Below are positions 44,587-54,033 of a stretch of 64,000 nucleotides of DNA, one piece after another. Where the stretch lies: the NCBI GenBank assembly GCA_033557465.1, contig CM066040.1, positions 331,222,297-331,286,296 on the forward strand, read 5' to 3'. The DNA comes from Ichthyophis bannanicus (taxonomy: Eukaryota > Chordata > Amphibia > Gymnophiona > Ichthyophiidae). A program made the translations under genes and the position numbers. Numbering within the stretch: position 1 is the stretch's first letter; every line of letters starts with the position of its first letter. The notes beneath the pieces are model-generated. The model was not told the origin of the DNA, searched no databases, and saw only the letters and a list, made by a program, of their open reading frames with translations.

Positions 44587-45230
44587 TGTAGCAGCAGAGC
44601 GCAGACAAACCAATGATACCAGGAGTCTGTTCAGAAGGTCCAAATCATTTATTTGTGCACAAGTCTCAAGCAGAATCAAATTCAAAATGGCTGAGCAATG
44701 GCTGTTAGTAAACAACAACTTTTATAGCTTTCTTTTCCATTCTAGACATAGGCAAACTTTTCATTGGTCCCGGTAACCCCTCGTACACCTTCTATTGGTC
44801 CCGGTACCGATATGGCTATCCAATTAGGACTCTGGTTTGGGCTCAGCACCTGCTTACCCCCCTTCTAGTCCCAATTACAATGGTCAGTTCTTCCAACTTA
44901 GATACTTCTCTCCTCCAAGGTCACTTAGCTAGCTAGAACATGTGGGAAAGCAGGGCACTGTAACTTTCCTTTCAGCAGTGTTAATTAATTTCACAGAAGC
45001 TTCACTCTCTTATCAATACCATTTAAACTTTATTTTTCTATATTTTCTAAGTTTCGATTCTGCTTAGCTAAGCCTGATTATGCTTAGTTAAGTTTCAATT
45101 CTATGGTAGCAGCATTCAGGGGAATGTGTAATTCCTTTGGGCCTCTCCACAGGCTTCATTTACAGGTCAAGCTACTCAGGCCTGTCTGCTTATTTCAGAC
45201 AGCATGGATCATAGGCCTTCGCCTACCACA
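44587..45230 (-). repeat. 3' LTR of provirus A
   Basis: 644 bp, starting TGTGGTAGG and ending GCTGCTACA on the minus strand (TG...CA). It is almost identical to the 5' LTR at 53893-54537. It contains TATA and AATAAA signals and two CCAAT words within a repeated gggaccaat context. This copy supplies the polyadenylation signal. Confidence 0.95.
44648..44653 (-). terminator. Polyadenylation signal in the 3' LTR
   Basis: AATAAA on the minus strand, about 70 bases downstream of the TATA box. That short distance defines a compact R region. Confidence 0.75.
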
Positions 45231-45241
45231 TTCCCCCCTTT
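45231..45241 (-). other. Polypurine tract of provirus A
   Basis: The minus strand reads AAAGGGGGGAA immediately before the LTR TG. This is the plus-strand DNA synthesis primer of retroviruses. Confidence 0.9.
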
Positions 45242-45247
45242 GATTAA

Positions 45248-45276
45248 TCTCACCCTATTACTAATAAGGTGTGAGA
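45248..45276 (-). other. Conserved hairpin next to the polypurine tract
   Basis: Arms 45248-45259 and 45263-45276 form an inverted repeat (tctcaccctatt against aataaggtgtgaga, with two bulges). The same hairpin lies at 63840-63869 in provirus B, although the nearby env 3' end differs. Its function is unknown. Confidence 0.6.
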
Positions 45277-45290
45277 GTTAAATCACTCAA

Positions 45291-47369
45291 TTATACTGGG
45301 GTCGGGCTTTGACCATGAGCAATAGGATTAGGGTGCCATAAGGCTAAAATCTTAGTTGCGGTTTTCCGCTCTACTGTGTTCTCAATAACACTGTTAATAG
45401 AACGCATACAACATGGGATTATACATGGTAACATAAAAAACAAAGCTAGAAAAACTAGTATTATCATAGCAAAAGTAGTGAATCCTCCTAAGCCAGAAAA
45501 GATAGATGCAAACCAATTGGGTATCTGAAGACTATGCCAGGTCTGTACTGGTACATAAGTTTGCTTCCGCATGTGTTCAGCAATTTCTTCAACAACCTGA
45601 CCCTTATCATCTATCTTTAAACAACTATTTGTGAGATTCAGCTTACCACAGACTCCTCCTTCAGCAGCTAATAAGTAATCTAAAGCTAGGCGATTTTGAT
45701 AAATTGCAGTGCGCATTTGTGTGCTTTGTCTCGCTAAAAGTGTGAGTGCTTGGCTAGTTTCATTAGTGATAAGTTCAACTACTGCTTGCAAGCGTATAAT
45801 TCTATTCAACATATAAATTGGGGTATGATATCCCCACATGCCATCTTGCTCCCAAGTGGCAGGTCCATAATAGGCAATAATTCGCTCTGGCGGCCAATCT
45901 TCACCATCCCATTTCTCCCACTTGCCTATCTGCAAGGCTGCTCTCCTTTGTCTTTTTGAATAAACTGGATATCCTAATTGTTCACCATGTACTGTGGGCA
46001 ACAGAAAGAAAGAGGGTCGAATAGTTCCTAAGACACACGCTCCTCCCCAGTGGATAGGGAGTTTGGCATATGCTCGGGTTCCGCAAATCCAATATAGACC
46101 AGGTGGGGCTTGCCAGCTATGATGTCGGTTTAAATTAGTCCATAAAGGGGCAAGCTCGGGGAACCTTGCTAATGGATTGGTGGGCTCCCGTTCATTAACT
46201 CCTGACCACCAAGATGTCCGTTTTGTGGTATCATTGTAGTACTTTTGGCTAAGACAGACAAGCTGTCCTACCTTGGAGGTAAATTGGGGTCCAGTTCGAG
46301 CATAACACAATCGCCCAACTATTGGGTGTGCTAATACCCATTCGCTGGTAGTTTTGTGTAGCTCTGTCTGATTGTAAATTACTGAGTAATTCAATTCTTG
46401 GGCCTCCCAAGGCCACTGATCACCCATTTTGGTCCCACCACAGAAATAGCAGTCTGTGATACGGAGGCTGGATACCACAGCTCCGGCCAACTCTAGGAAT
46501 AAATTCTGGGAGGGGTGAGGGATATCGAACTTGTTTACATGCATGGTTTCATAGAAAGTGTTATGTATATGGTACTTTGATGATCGATGGGCTTGGGTAT
46601 TTAGTCTAATATACACAATGGTTCCTGGATCTGATCCAGTACCTGCAATGCGCAATCCAAATTTATGTCCTTGTTTCCATACACTGGGATTGGCTATGGA
46701 CAATGCTAGTGGATTACAAGCACCTTTCATACAATTCTTAGGATCCTTCACATATGGCTTGGTTAAAGTAGCCATTCGTTTATCTTTAGTATGTGCTATC
46801 GTGCCAGTTTCCCATGTAGCATAGAACACGCATTCCCATCTTGGGCAATAATAGTCTTTAACTGGTGCCGTGCTATATATATCTGCGACACCTCGTTTAC
46901 CTAGACATGCCCCCCACCCAATTGCTCCTTCTGGACACATATATTTACCATCATTAGCATAATCTTTTTCCCAATTGGCACACTTTGAACGGCTATCTCT
47001 ATTAATGGCATCACAGGCATCAAAATACAAAACAGCAGGCTGTGTGGGATCAGTTAGTGGGAGTGTAGCATTTAGTAACGCTCCATCCGCATCATTCCAT
47101 CTTATTTCTAAAGTATAATACGATGGGTTCTGATGTGGGTTGAAACAAACCTTAGATTTACCTTTTGTACAAACATTCAGTTCAGTGGTGTTATAAATAC
47201 ACCGACTTACTGTACCGGTACAGGTATAGTAAGAATGGTAAAGCAAAGTCTGAGTCACTTTCATTCCAGTCCGAGTGGTAGTAACACAGGCAGTACATGG
47301 GGGTAAAGCATGTACCAGTTCAAAATTCCCCAGGCAAGCAGCCAAAGCAAGATAAAAACAAAGATGCAT
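45291..47369 (-). CDS. env: Provirus A Env glycoprotein precursor
   Basis: This 692-residue open frame would make the surface (SU) and transmembrane (TM) envelope subunits. Residues 1-22 look like a signal peptide. SU has many cysteines and N-glycosylation sites and the C-X2-C motif CYFC at residues 307-310. A furin-type site RQRR ends at residue 476. TM contains an immunosuppressive-like segment YQNRLALDYLL, then EGGVCGKLNLTNSC, and a hydrophobic anchor at about 625-652, followed by a cytoplasmic tail with cysteines. The residue before the last cysteine of that motif is Ser, where provirus B has Cys. It would be made from a spliced RNA. Function in this host is unknown. Confidence 0.9.
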   Translation of the reverse strand: MHLCFYLALAACLGNFELVHALPPCTACVTTTRTGMKVTQTLLYHSYYTCTGTVSRCIYNTTELNVCTKGKSKVCFNPHQNPSYYTLEIRWNDADGALLNATLPLTDPTQPAVLYFDACDAINRDSRSKCANWEKDYANDGKYMCPEGAIGWGACLGKRGVADIYSTAPVKDYYCPRWECVFYATWETGTIAHTKDKRMATLTKPYVKDPKNCMKGACNPLALSIANPSVWKQGHKFGLRIAGTGSDPGTIVYIRLNTQAHRSSKYHIHNTFYETMHVNKFDIPHPSQNLFLELAGAVVSSLRITDCYFCGGTKMGDQWPWEAQELNYSVIYNQTELHKTTSEWVLAHPIVGRLCYARTGPQFTSKVGQLVCLSQKYYNDTTKRTSWWSGVNEREPTNPLARFPELAPLWTNLNRHHSWQAPPGLYWICGTRAYAKLPIHWGGACVLGTIRPSFFLLPTVHGEQLGYPVYSKRQRRAALQIGKWEKWDGEDWPPERIIAYYGPATWEQDGMWGYHTPIYMLNRIIRLQAVVELITNETSQALTLLARQSTQMRTAIYQNRLALDYLLAAEGGVCGKLNLTNSCLKIDDKGQVVEEIAEHMRKQTYVPVQTWHSLQIPNWFASIFSGLGGFTTFAMIILVFLALFFMLPCIIPCCMRSINSVIENTVERKTATKILALWHPNPIAHGQSPTPV

Positions 47370-47669
47370 GTTGATTGTAGTTCTTCTGGATCTCCGCTAG
47401 AAAATCTTGACCACCTCGTCTTCCTCTCGGCGCAATGCTGACCCGTTTGCTAATGAAGCAATTCAACGGGTGTCAATGTTGATTGAAAAATCCTCAAAAG
47501 TCTCGTTATGATGCCAACTTACCAAATGTAGTTGGTCTGATGAAAGTCTATAAAGGCATAGTTAGTCGATGAAGAAAACCAATGTCTTTGCTGTATTGGG
47601 AACAGCAATCCTCTTCGAAAGACTTGGCTACTGTAGGGCACTGTAGTTCATAAGTGTCCCCAATGAGAT

Positions 47670-50600
47670 CTAGGCTGCTGGCTGCCTCCGTAGGGTAAGA
47701 CGCAAAGGGACATCAGGATGTGGCTCCGCTGTCCACTGGTCCTGATCTGGAACTGCTGCTGTCTTGACTCTGCTGTGATGAATCCAGGAATCGATTTCTG
47801 CTACCTTTACTGCAGTTGGGGTAGACAGGATGACGGTATATGGTCCCTTCCAATGAGGTTCCAACGGTGTCTTCTTCCAATCTTTGATCCACACCGAGGT
47901 ACCAGGCTTGTAGGGATGCAGTGGTTCCGTCAAACTGATAGGCAACTGGTCCTGTATCCACGTGTGGAGAGTCTGCAGAACAGAACTAAGAGCTAGGAGT
48001 TCTTGTCTGGTTATCTCTGAACCAATCTGTGGCAAATTACCTTTAACACCCTGTACTATTGGTGGGGGTTTACCATACACAACTTCAAAAGGGAAAAATC
48101 CTGATGATTTTACAGGAGCTGAGCGTATTCTAAGTAAGGCTATTGGGAGAACCTGGGGCCACTTCAGGTGGGTCTCCTGACATAGCTTAGACATCTGAGA
48201 TTTCAAAGTTCTATTCATTCGCTCAACTTTCCCTGAACTTTGGGGTCTGTATGCAGTGTGTAACTTCCACTGTATCTGTAGGGCACTTGCTAACTGCTGG
48301 GTAATTTGAGATACAAAGGAGGGTCCATTGTCTGACCCTATTACTGCTGGAATTCCAAATCTGGGGATGATCTCTCTTAGCAAAGCTTTAGTTACTTCTC
48401 GGGCTTTTTCAGTTCTGGTGGGGAAAGCTTCCACCCACCCAGAGAAGGTACAGACTAATACTAACAAGTAGCGGTATCCATTAGCTTTCGGCATTTCAGT
48501 AAAATCTATTTGTAGGTGATGCATGGGGGTCACACCTCCTGACTGAACTCGTGGTGGTGGCATGGGGCCCTGTTTGGCATTGTTCTTGGCACAAATCAGA
48601 CATTGGCGAGCTACTGAGGCTGATAGGGCTCCCATCATAGTAATGCAAAAATGTGGCCTGAGTGCTTTCTCCATAGCACTTTTTCCATAATGTGTGGCTT
48701 GATGGAAAGCCTTGACAAAGGCTGGCCCCAATAGTTCTGGGATCACTATTCGTCCTGGGGGTTGACTACCCTCGGGAGGTGGCAGTTCAATCCATCCATC
48801 TTTTAGTACTCCCTCTTCTTTGTTACAATAGTAGTCCAATTCTTTGGTGGTATATCGTGGCGTCCATGAATTAAGGGGTACTGGAAACAATGCTGCCTCT
48901 TTTGGCATGGCTTGTGGTGAAATCTGGCCCGTCATGGCTGCTTTACGTGCTGAAGCATCAGCAAATCTATTTCCTTGGGCAACCTCTCCTTTTCCCACTT
49001 GGTGTCCCCAACAGTGTATGACAGCCACACGCGTCGGGGCCCATACTGCGTCTAGTAACATCAATATTTCTGGGCCATATTTAATTGATTTGCCTCCTGA
49101 GGTGATGAGCCCTCGTTCTTTATAAAGAGCTCCATGTGCGTGCAGAGTGGTGAAGGCATATTTCGAATCTGTGTATACATTCAACAAAATTCCCGCACCC
49201 AATACTAGTGCTCTGGTGAGTGCTATTAATTCTGCTTTCGGTGCTGATGTACCTGATGCAAGGGCTGATGATTCGATGACTTCATCCCGGGTGACTACTG
49301 CATACCCAGCACAACGTCGTCCATCAATGATGAGACTACTTCCATCTACAAAATAAGTCCGGTCAGGATTTTCTAGGGGCACATCAGTTAGGTCAGGTTG
49401 GCTCGAAAATACAGTATCCATGACTTCTATACAATCGTGCTCTGGGGGGTCCTCGCTGATTGGTATCAGGGTAGCTGGGTTCAAGGCATGGCTCACTTCT
49501 AGTTGTATTTGTGGATTTTCACATAGCATACTTTGGTATTTCAGCATTCGAGAATTGGTAAGCCAATGATTTGCTTTTTGTTCCATAAGGGCAAGTACCG
49601 CATGTGGTACGGTAACACGTAGATTCTGTCCTAATGTGAGTTTGTCTGCTTCACTCACTAGTAATGCTGTAGCTGCAACAGCTCTCAAACATGGTGGCCA
49701 TCCTTTGGCCACAGTGTCCAATTGTTTCGATAGGTATGCTACAGGTCGTTCCCAGTGTCCCAGTTTCTGAGTCAACATGCCTAAGGCATTTCCGTGCATC
49801 TCGTGCACGAATAGATGGAAAGGCTTGTGGACATCTGGCAACCCGAGTGCTGGCGACGACATCAACTCTTCCTTCAGGGTTTTGAACGCTGTATCTTGCT
49901 CAAGTCCCCATTCCAGTGGTGATTTTTCTTCTCCCTTGGTGGCTTCATATAGTGGTTTGGCAATCTGGGCAAAGTTGGGTATCCATATCCGGCAGTATCC
50001 TGCTGCTCCCAGAAAGGCTCTGACTTGCTTCCTGGTAGTTGGGGTTCGGATACTGCACACAGCCTCTTTTCTCTCGCGTCCTAATTGTCGGCTTCCTTTG
50101 GTCAGACAAAAGCCCAAATATTTTACTTCTTTTTGACATAGCTGTGCTTTTGCTCTGGAAACTTTATATCCAGCTTCATCTAACAGTTGCAAGAGATCCG
50201 TAGTGGCTTGTATACATTCATTTTCAGATGTGGCGGCTATCAGTAGATCATCTACATATTGGAGGAGTACTCTTTTTTCGGGGGCCACTGGATAACTTGA
50301 GAGATCCTGGTTTAGTGCAGCACTGAAAATAGTCGGTGAATTCTTAAATCCTTGAGGTAATCGTGTCCAAGTGAGTTGGCCCCGCCTCCCTGAGACAGGG
50401 TCCTGCCATTCAAAAGCAAACAGCAATTGGCTAATTGGGGCTAATCTTATGCAAAAGAATGCATCTTTTAAATCCAGTACAGTAAAATGAGTAGCTTCGG
50501 CAGGAATTAATCCTAGGAGTGTGTAGGGATTTGGCACAACTGGATGTATGGTCTCAACTGCTTCATTGATTCTCCTGAGATCTTGCACTGGGCGGTAATC

Positions 50601-50797
50601 ACCTGTCCCAGGTTTCTTCACTGGCAGGAGAGGTGTGTTCCATGGGGACTGACAAACTTTAAGTAAGCCGTACTCCAGTAGCCTTAACAAGTGGCGATGA
50701 ATGCCTTCAATTGCTGCTCTTGGGAGGGGGTATTGCTTGACATGTACTGGCTGCGCACTAGGCTTGAGATTCACAATTATTGGAGCTATATGTTTGG
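47670..50797 (-). pseudogene. pol: Provirus A pol: RT, RNase H and integrase
   Basis: The frame is open for over 1,040 codons and covers three enzymes. RT shows TRLPQGFKNSPT and the active site QYVDDLLIA (YVDD at 50247-50258). RNase H shows YFVDGSSLIIDG and VYTDSKYAF. Integrase shows the HHCC finger (HQATHYG to CLICAKNN), LQIDFTEM, GSDNGPSFVS and SGKVERMNR (the D,D,E residues), then a GPY/F-type end (HWKGPYTVIL). It lies in a different frame from the protease: at about 50800 a C-run is one base shorter than in provirus B, so a protease-RT fusion cannot be read through. Confidence 0.92.
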
Positions 50798-51304
50798 CTA
50801 GGCCTGGGGATTGCCTTCTGCCCATACTCCAGGTGGGGCGTCAATGCTTTTCAGAGTATGTTCAAAATAGGTGTCCTGGGTGGACTCATTACTATAATAT
50901 CTCCATTCTTCTTCTCGAGGAACAGTAAGCAGCATTAATCCAGCAGGTTTTGAGTTTACTGTCATTTGCATTTCTCCTTTCTCAGTGAAGGATATTTGGG
51001 CCTGCAACTTGGCTAGCATGTCTCGTCCCAGTAATGGCACTGGGCACTCGGGCATATAGAGAAAGTGATGCGTTATTTGCTGTCCTCCCAGATTGCATAT
51101 ACGGATCTGGAGAAAAGGCTTTGTGGCTTTGGCACCAGTTGCTCCCACAATGGTGACTGCTCTCGCAGAAAATGGGGCGATTTGTTTATCTACTACAGAA
51201 TGTTCTGCTCCAGTATCAACCATAAAGTCCATAAATTGGTCTCCTATTTGTATGCTGACCATAGGCTCCTGGAGACCTAAAGCGAATTCGGAGCCCGGTC
51301 TGTC
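50798..51304 (-). pseudogene. pro: Provirus A protease, in frame with gag after UAG
   Basis: This frame follows the gag UAG without a shift. It contains the retroviral aspartic protease active site MVDTGAEHSVV and the flap region, and ends at a stop near 50798 because of the one-base deletion. The enzyme acts as a dimer that processes Gag and Gag-Pol. Its domain appears whole; the break lies downstream, at the RT boundary. Confidence 0.88.
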
Positions 51305-51307
51305 CTA
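51305..51307 (-). promoter_or_regulatory. gag UAG with in-frame pro-pol (readthrough site)
   Basis: The stop codon is UAG and the protease frame continues directly with GAC AGA CCG GGC. Gammaretroviruses make Gag-Pol by suppression of such a UAG. Provirus B has the same codons at 57777-57791. Confidence 0.8.
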
Positions 51308-53158
51308 ATCTGCTTCATCTACATCGTAGGTCGCGGCGGCCACCGCCTGTATGACCTCCCCCCTTTCTCGTTGAAATTGTTCCCGATTGGCCCCTCCGCG
51401 GTTCCGGGGTCGGCCTCTTCCTCTTTCTCTCCAATGGGCATTATTTTCGTCATCCTGAGAGGCATCTTCGAGTTGCGGGCATGTATCTCTCCAATGTCCT
51501 TCTTCTTTGCAATAAGCGCATTGGTTCACGCTTAGTAGGGGCCGGCCATCTCCTCGGCCCCACCCTCTTCCTCTGCTCCTTCGACTAGGGAAACCTCCCT
51601 TTTTCTGTTCAGCTATGGCCGCAGCCAAAAAATCAGTTTTCTTCTTCATCTTTCGATCACATTCTTTCTGTCTTTCATTATCACGGTTCACATACACTTT
51701 ATGAGCGACTTCCAGTAACTGAGTTGCATTCATGCCCGCAAACCCTTCTAGTTTTTGTAGCTTGCGTCTAATGTCTGGTTGTGATTGATTTACAAAAGCA
51801 GCATTCACCATGCATAAGCTTCCTGGTGCATCTGGGTCATAGGGAGTATACATTCTGTATGCTTCAACTAATCTTTCATAGAATACTGCTGGGCTTTCAT
51901 CTATTCCCTGATTAACTTCGGATACTTTAGAGAGATTCATGGCTTTCTGACCCCCCCTTTTCAGACCTTGCATGAGGCCTTGGCGAAACCGGGATAAGGC
52001 TCTGGATCCTACTTCAGTATTTGGATCCCATTTGGGGTCTTCGTTAGGGAATTCTCTCTGAGCTGTTTCGTGATTGTCTATGCCTGCCTCCTCTCTCTCT
52101 ACCAAGGGATTGTCTGCCATCCAGTCGATAGCAGCTCGCTTGATTCGTATCCACTCCTCCGTAGTAAATAAAGTAGACAGGAGCTGACGGCAATCTGCCC
52201 AAGTGGGCTGGTGAGTTTCCATGATCGTATGCATTAATTCTGTTAACTCTTGGGGCTTATTTGTGTAGGAAGCATAATGTATCTTCCAGTTTATCAAATC
52301 CGCAGTGGAGAAGGGCACATATACTAAACTTAAGGGTCCCGCTACTATCTGATCATGCTCATCCTGTACGGGCAGTCCTGGGACTTGTCTCAAGGGGGCT
52401 ATTACTTTCGGGATGGCTTTTGTCCTCTTAGTAGCGGCTTTCGGTATCTGGGTGGGGGTTTTCAGCTTTGAGACTCGCCTAGTCTGGGGAGCCTCGCTTG
52501 CAGCTGATGAACTAGCACTGACAACTGATTTTTCACTTTCTGTCTCTGTCTGGGAAGATACGTCTTCGTCTTCCTGCTCTGACTCCAATTTATCCTCAGT
52601 CTCTGTCTCCGACTGATCGGCATCTTCTCTGGACTCTTCATCTGGCTGCTGATCTTCGGGCGGGTGAGGGGGTGGACTCTCCCGGTCCCGGGGGCCTGCC
52701 CCGGGACGCGGTGGTACTCTTACTGGGTGCTGGGCTCGGGACTGCCTAATTATAGCTCCCGGGGACTCAGGATCTGCGAGAACAGGTTTCTGGCTAGGTT
52801 TCTTAGCTGTCCCTGTTTTCCGGGTCTGGTCTGTTAATGCTAACATTATTCTGCACTGTTCTTCATAACAGCGCTTTGCCCAAAGGGGCGGATCTTCACA
52901 AATACCTAACCAAGAATCTATATAAGGATACTGATCGGGGTGCGCTACTCGCACCTTCCGATGAACTGACTGAATAATGCCTAGGTTAAATGTGCCATCT
53001 CGGGGCCACATAGGGTCTATGACAGGCCACTCCCTAGTGCACAAAAGCTGTAATCGTGAGGCAGTCAGTTTTACTCCATAATCTCCTGAATATCCTTTAC
53101 TAAAATGTTTGATCATACATTCTAACGGAGTGTTCCTAGTAGACTCCACCCCTCCCAT
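51305..53158 (-). CDS. gag: Provirus A Gag polyprotein
   Basis: I start at the ATG of MGGVEST (53158), because the Gly at position 2 allows myristoylation and the upstream in-frame ATG (53179) lies in the leader. The 617-residue protein has a matrix domain (residues 1-100; REWPVIDPMWPRDGTFN), a Pro/Glu/Ser-rich middle (about 130-260) and capsid with the major homology region QGIDESPAVFYERLVEAYR. The nucleocapsid has a single CCHC knuckle, CAYCKEEGHWRDTC, and Arg/Gly-rich flanks. No PPxY or PTAP late motif is visible. It ends with UAG, followed in frame by protease. Confidence 0.92.
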   Translation of the reverse strand: MGGVESTRNTPLECMIKHFSKGYSGDYGVKLTASRLQLLCTREWPVIDPMWPRDGTFNLGIIQSVHRKVRVAHPDQYPYIDSWLGICEDPPLWAKRCYEEQCRIMLALTDQTRKTGTAKKPSQKPVLADPESPGAIIRQSRAQHPVRVPPRPGAGPRDRESPPPHPPEDQQPDEESREDADQSETETEDKLESEQEDEDVSSQTETESEKSVVSASSSAASEAPQTRRVSKLKTPTQIPKAATKRTKAIPKVIAPLRQVPGLPVQDEHDQIVAGPLSLVYVPFSTADLINWKIHYASYTNKPQELTELMHTIMETHQPTWADCRQLLSTLFTTEEWIRIKRAAIDWMADNPLVEREEAGIDNHETAQREFPNEDPKWDPNTEVGSRALSRFRQGLMQGLKRGGQKAMNLSKVSEVNQGIDESPAVFYERLVEAYRMYTPYDPDAPGSLCMVNAAFVNQSQPDIRRKLQKLEGFAGMNATQLLEVAHKVYVNRDNERQKECDRKMKKKTDFLAAAIAEQKKGGFPSRRSRGRGWGRGDGRPLLSVNQCAYCKEEGHWRDTCPQLEDASQDDENNAHWRERGRGRPRNRGGANREQFQRERGEVIQAVAAATYDVDEAD

Positions 53159-53868
53159 TTCGATGTGTGCGCGCAACAACAGACAGAAGGGAAAAGGAGG
53201 GCGGACCGTGGGTAAGGGGTCCTCACGGCCCTAGAAACATATAAGGGAAACAAATAACAAGACAAGACGACGGTCGCTTCCTCCTTTTTACGACCTGGAC
53301 GCGGTCGCCCGGCCAGGAAATGCGTTACTCAGGAGTCCGCCTTCGCTTGGTCCGTGCTGCCAGACCTCTCATTCACACAATCATGCTAGCAACGTATCCC
53401 AAAAACACAGCCCAATCCTGTCTTTTCTGACTAGGCTATGTTCAAATTCCAAAATCAAGAAGACGATAGTTTCACTCTGCGCATACTCATGCAGAGTTAG
53501 TCGGACCGTCTTTGAGAGGTGATCAAGCTCTCTTTCCAAATTCCAAGTTCCAAGTTCCAAAATTCAAACAGCAGTTCTGCTCTGTCTCATCTGTCTAGAC
53601 ATGTCACAAAATTGTACTCACCGGATCCGGTTCCCAAGGTTCCCAAGCAAGCGCATGAGTTGGACCTCGGACTCCCCTCACTCGGGTTCGAGGTGTTGGT
53701 TCCAACCGGGCCAGGCACCCGCCGAGGTCCGGCCAGCTCCCTCCGATACAAGGGCCCGGTGGCGCCAAGGAGCGAGCCCACGTCGGAAGGGCGCGATCCC
53801 GGCAGGACCAAACCTGTAGAGGCGGAAAGTCATGGTATATTGCCCTATATACCCTCTATTACCACACC
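53159..53868 (-). other. Provirus A leader (5' untranslated region)
   Basis: About 710 bases lie between primer binding site and gag ATG. The expected packaging signal and splice donor would lie here, but I cannot pinpoint them. The matching leader of provirus B is at 55214-55929. Confidence 0.7.
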
Positions 53869-53886
53869 TTCCCGGCCAACGCACCA
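53869..53886 (-). other. Primer binding site, tRNA-Gly type
   Basis: The minus strand reads TGGTGCGTTGGCCGGGAA, complementary to the 3' end of vertebrate tRNA-Gly (UCC-type, ending CCAACGCACCA). It lies 6 bases after the LTR end. Confidence 0.85.
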
Positions 53887-53953
53887 AGAATATGTAGCAG
53901 CAGAGCGCAGACAAACCAATGATACCAGGAGTCTGTTCAGAAGGTCCAAATCA

Positions 53954-53959
53954 TTTATT
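53954..53959 (-). terminator. Polyadenylation signal in the 5' LTR
   Basis: AATAAA on the minus strand at the LTR position equivalent to that at 44648-44653. Confidence 0.7.
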
Positions 53960-54026
53960 TGTGCAAAAGTCTCAAGCAGAATCAAATTCAAAATGGCTGA
54001 GCAATGGCTGTTAGTAAAACAACAAC

Positions 54027-54033
54027 TTTTATA
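54027..54033 (-). promoter_or_regulatory. TATA box of the 5' LTR
   Basis: TATAAAA on the minus strand, downstream of the paired CCAAT words and about 70 bases upstream of AATAAA. Transcription of the provirus is expected to start about 25-30 bases downstream. Confidence 0.75.

Noticed and set aside
45750..45959. Open frames antisense to env and pol
   Set aside because: They are shadows of the well-supported retroviral frames and carry no domain.
53159..53179. Upstream ATG as the gag start in provirus A
   Set aside because: It would add seven residues before the Gly needed for myristoylation, and provirus B matches from MGG onward.
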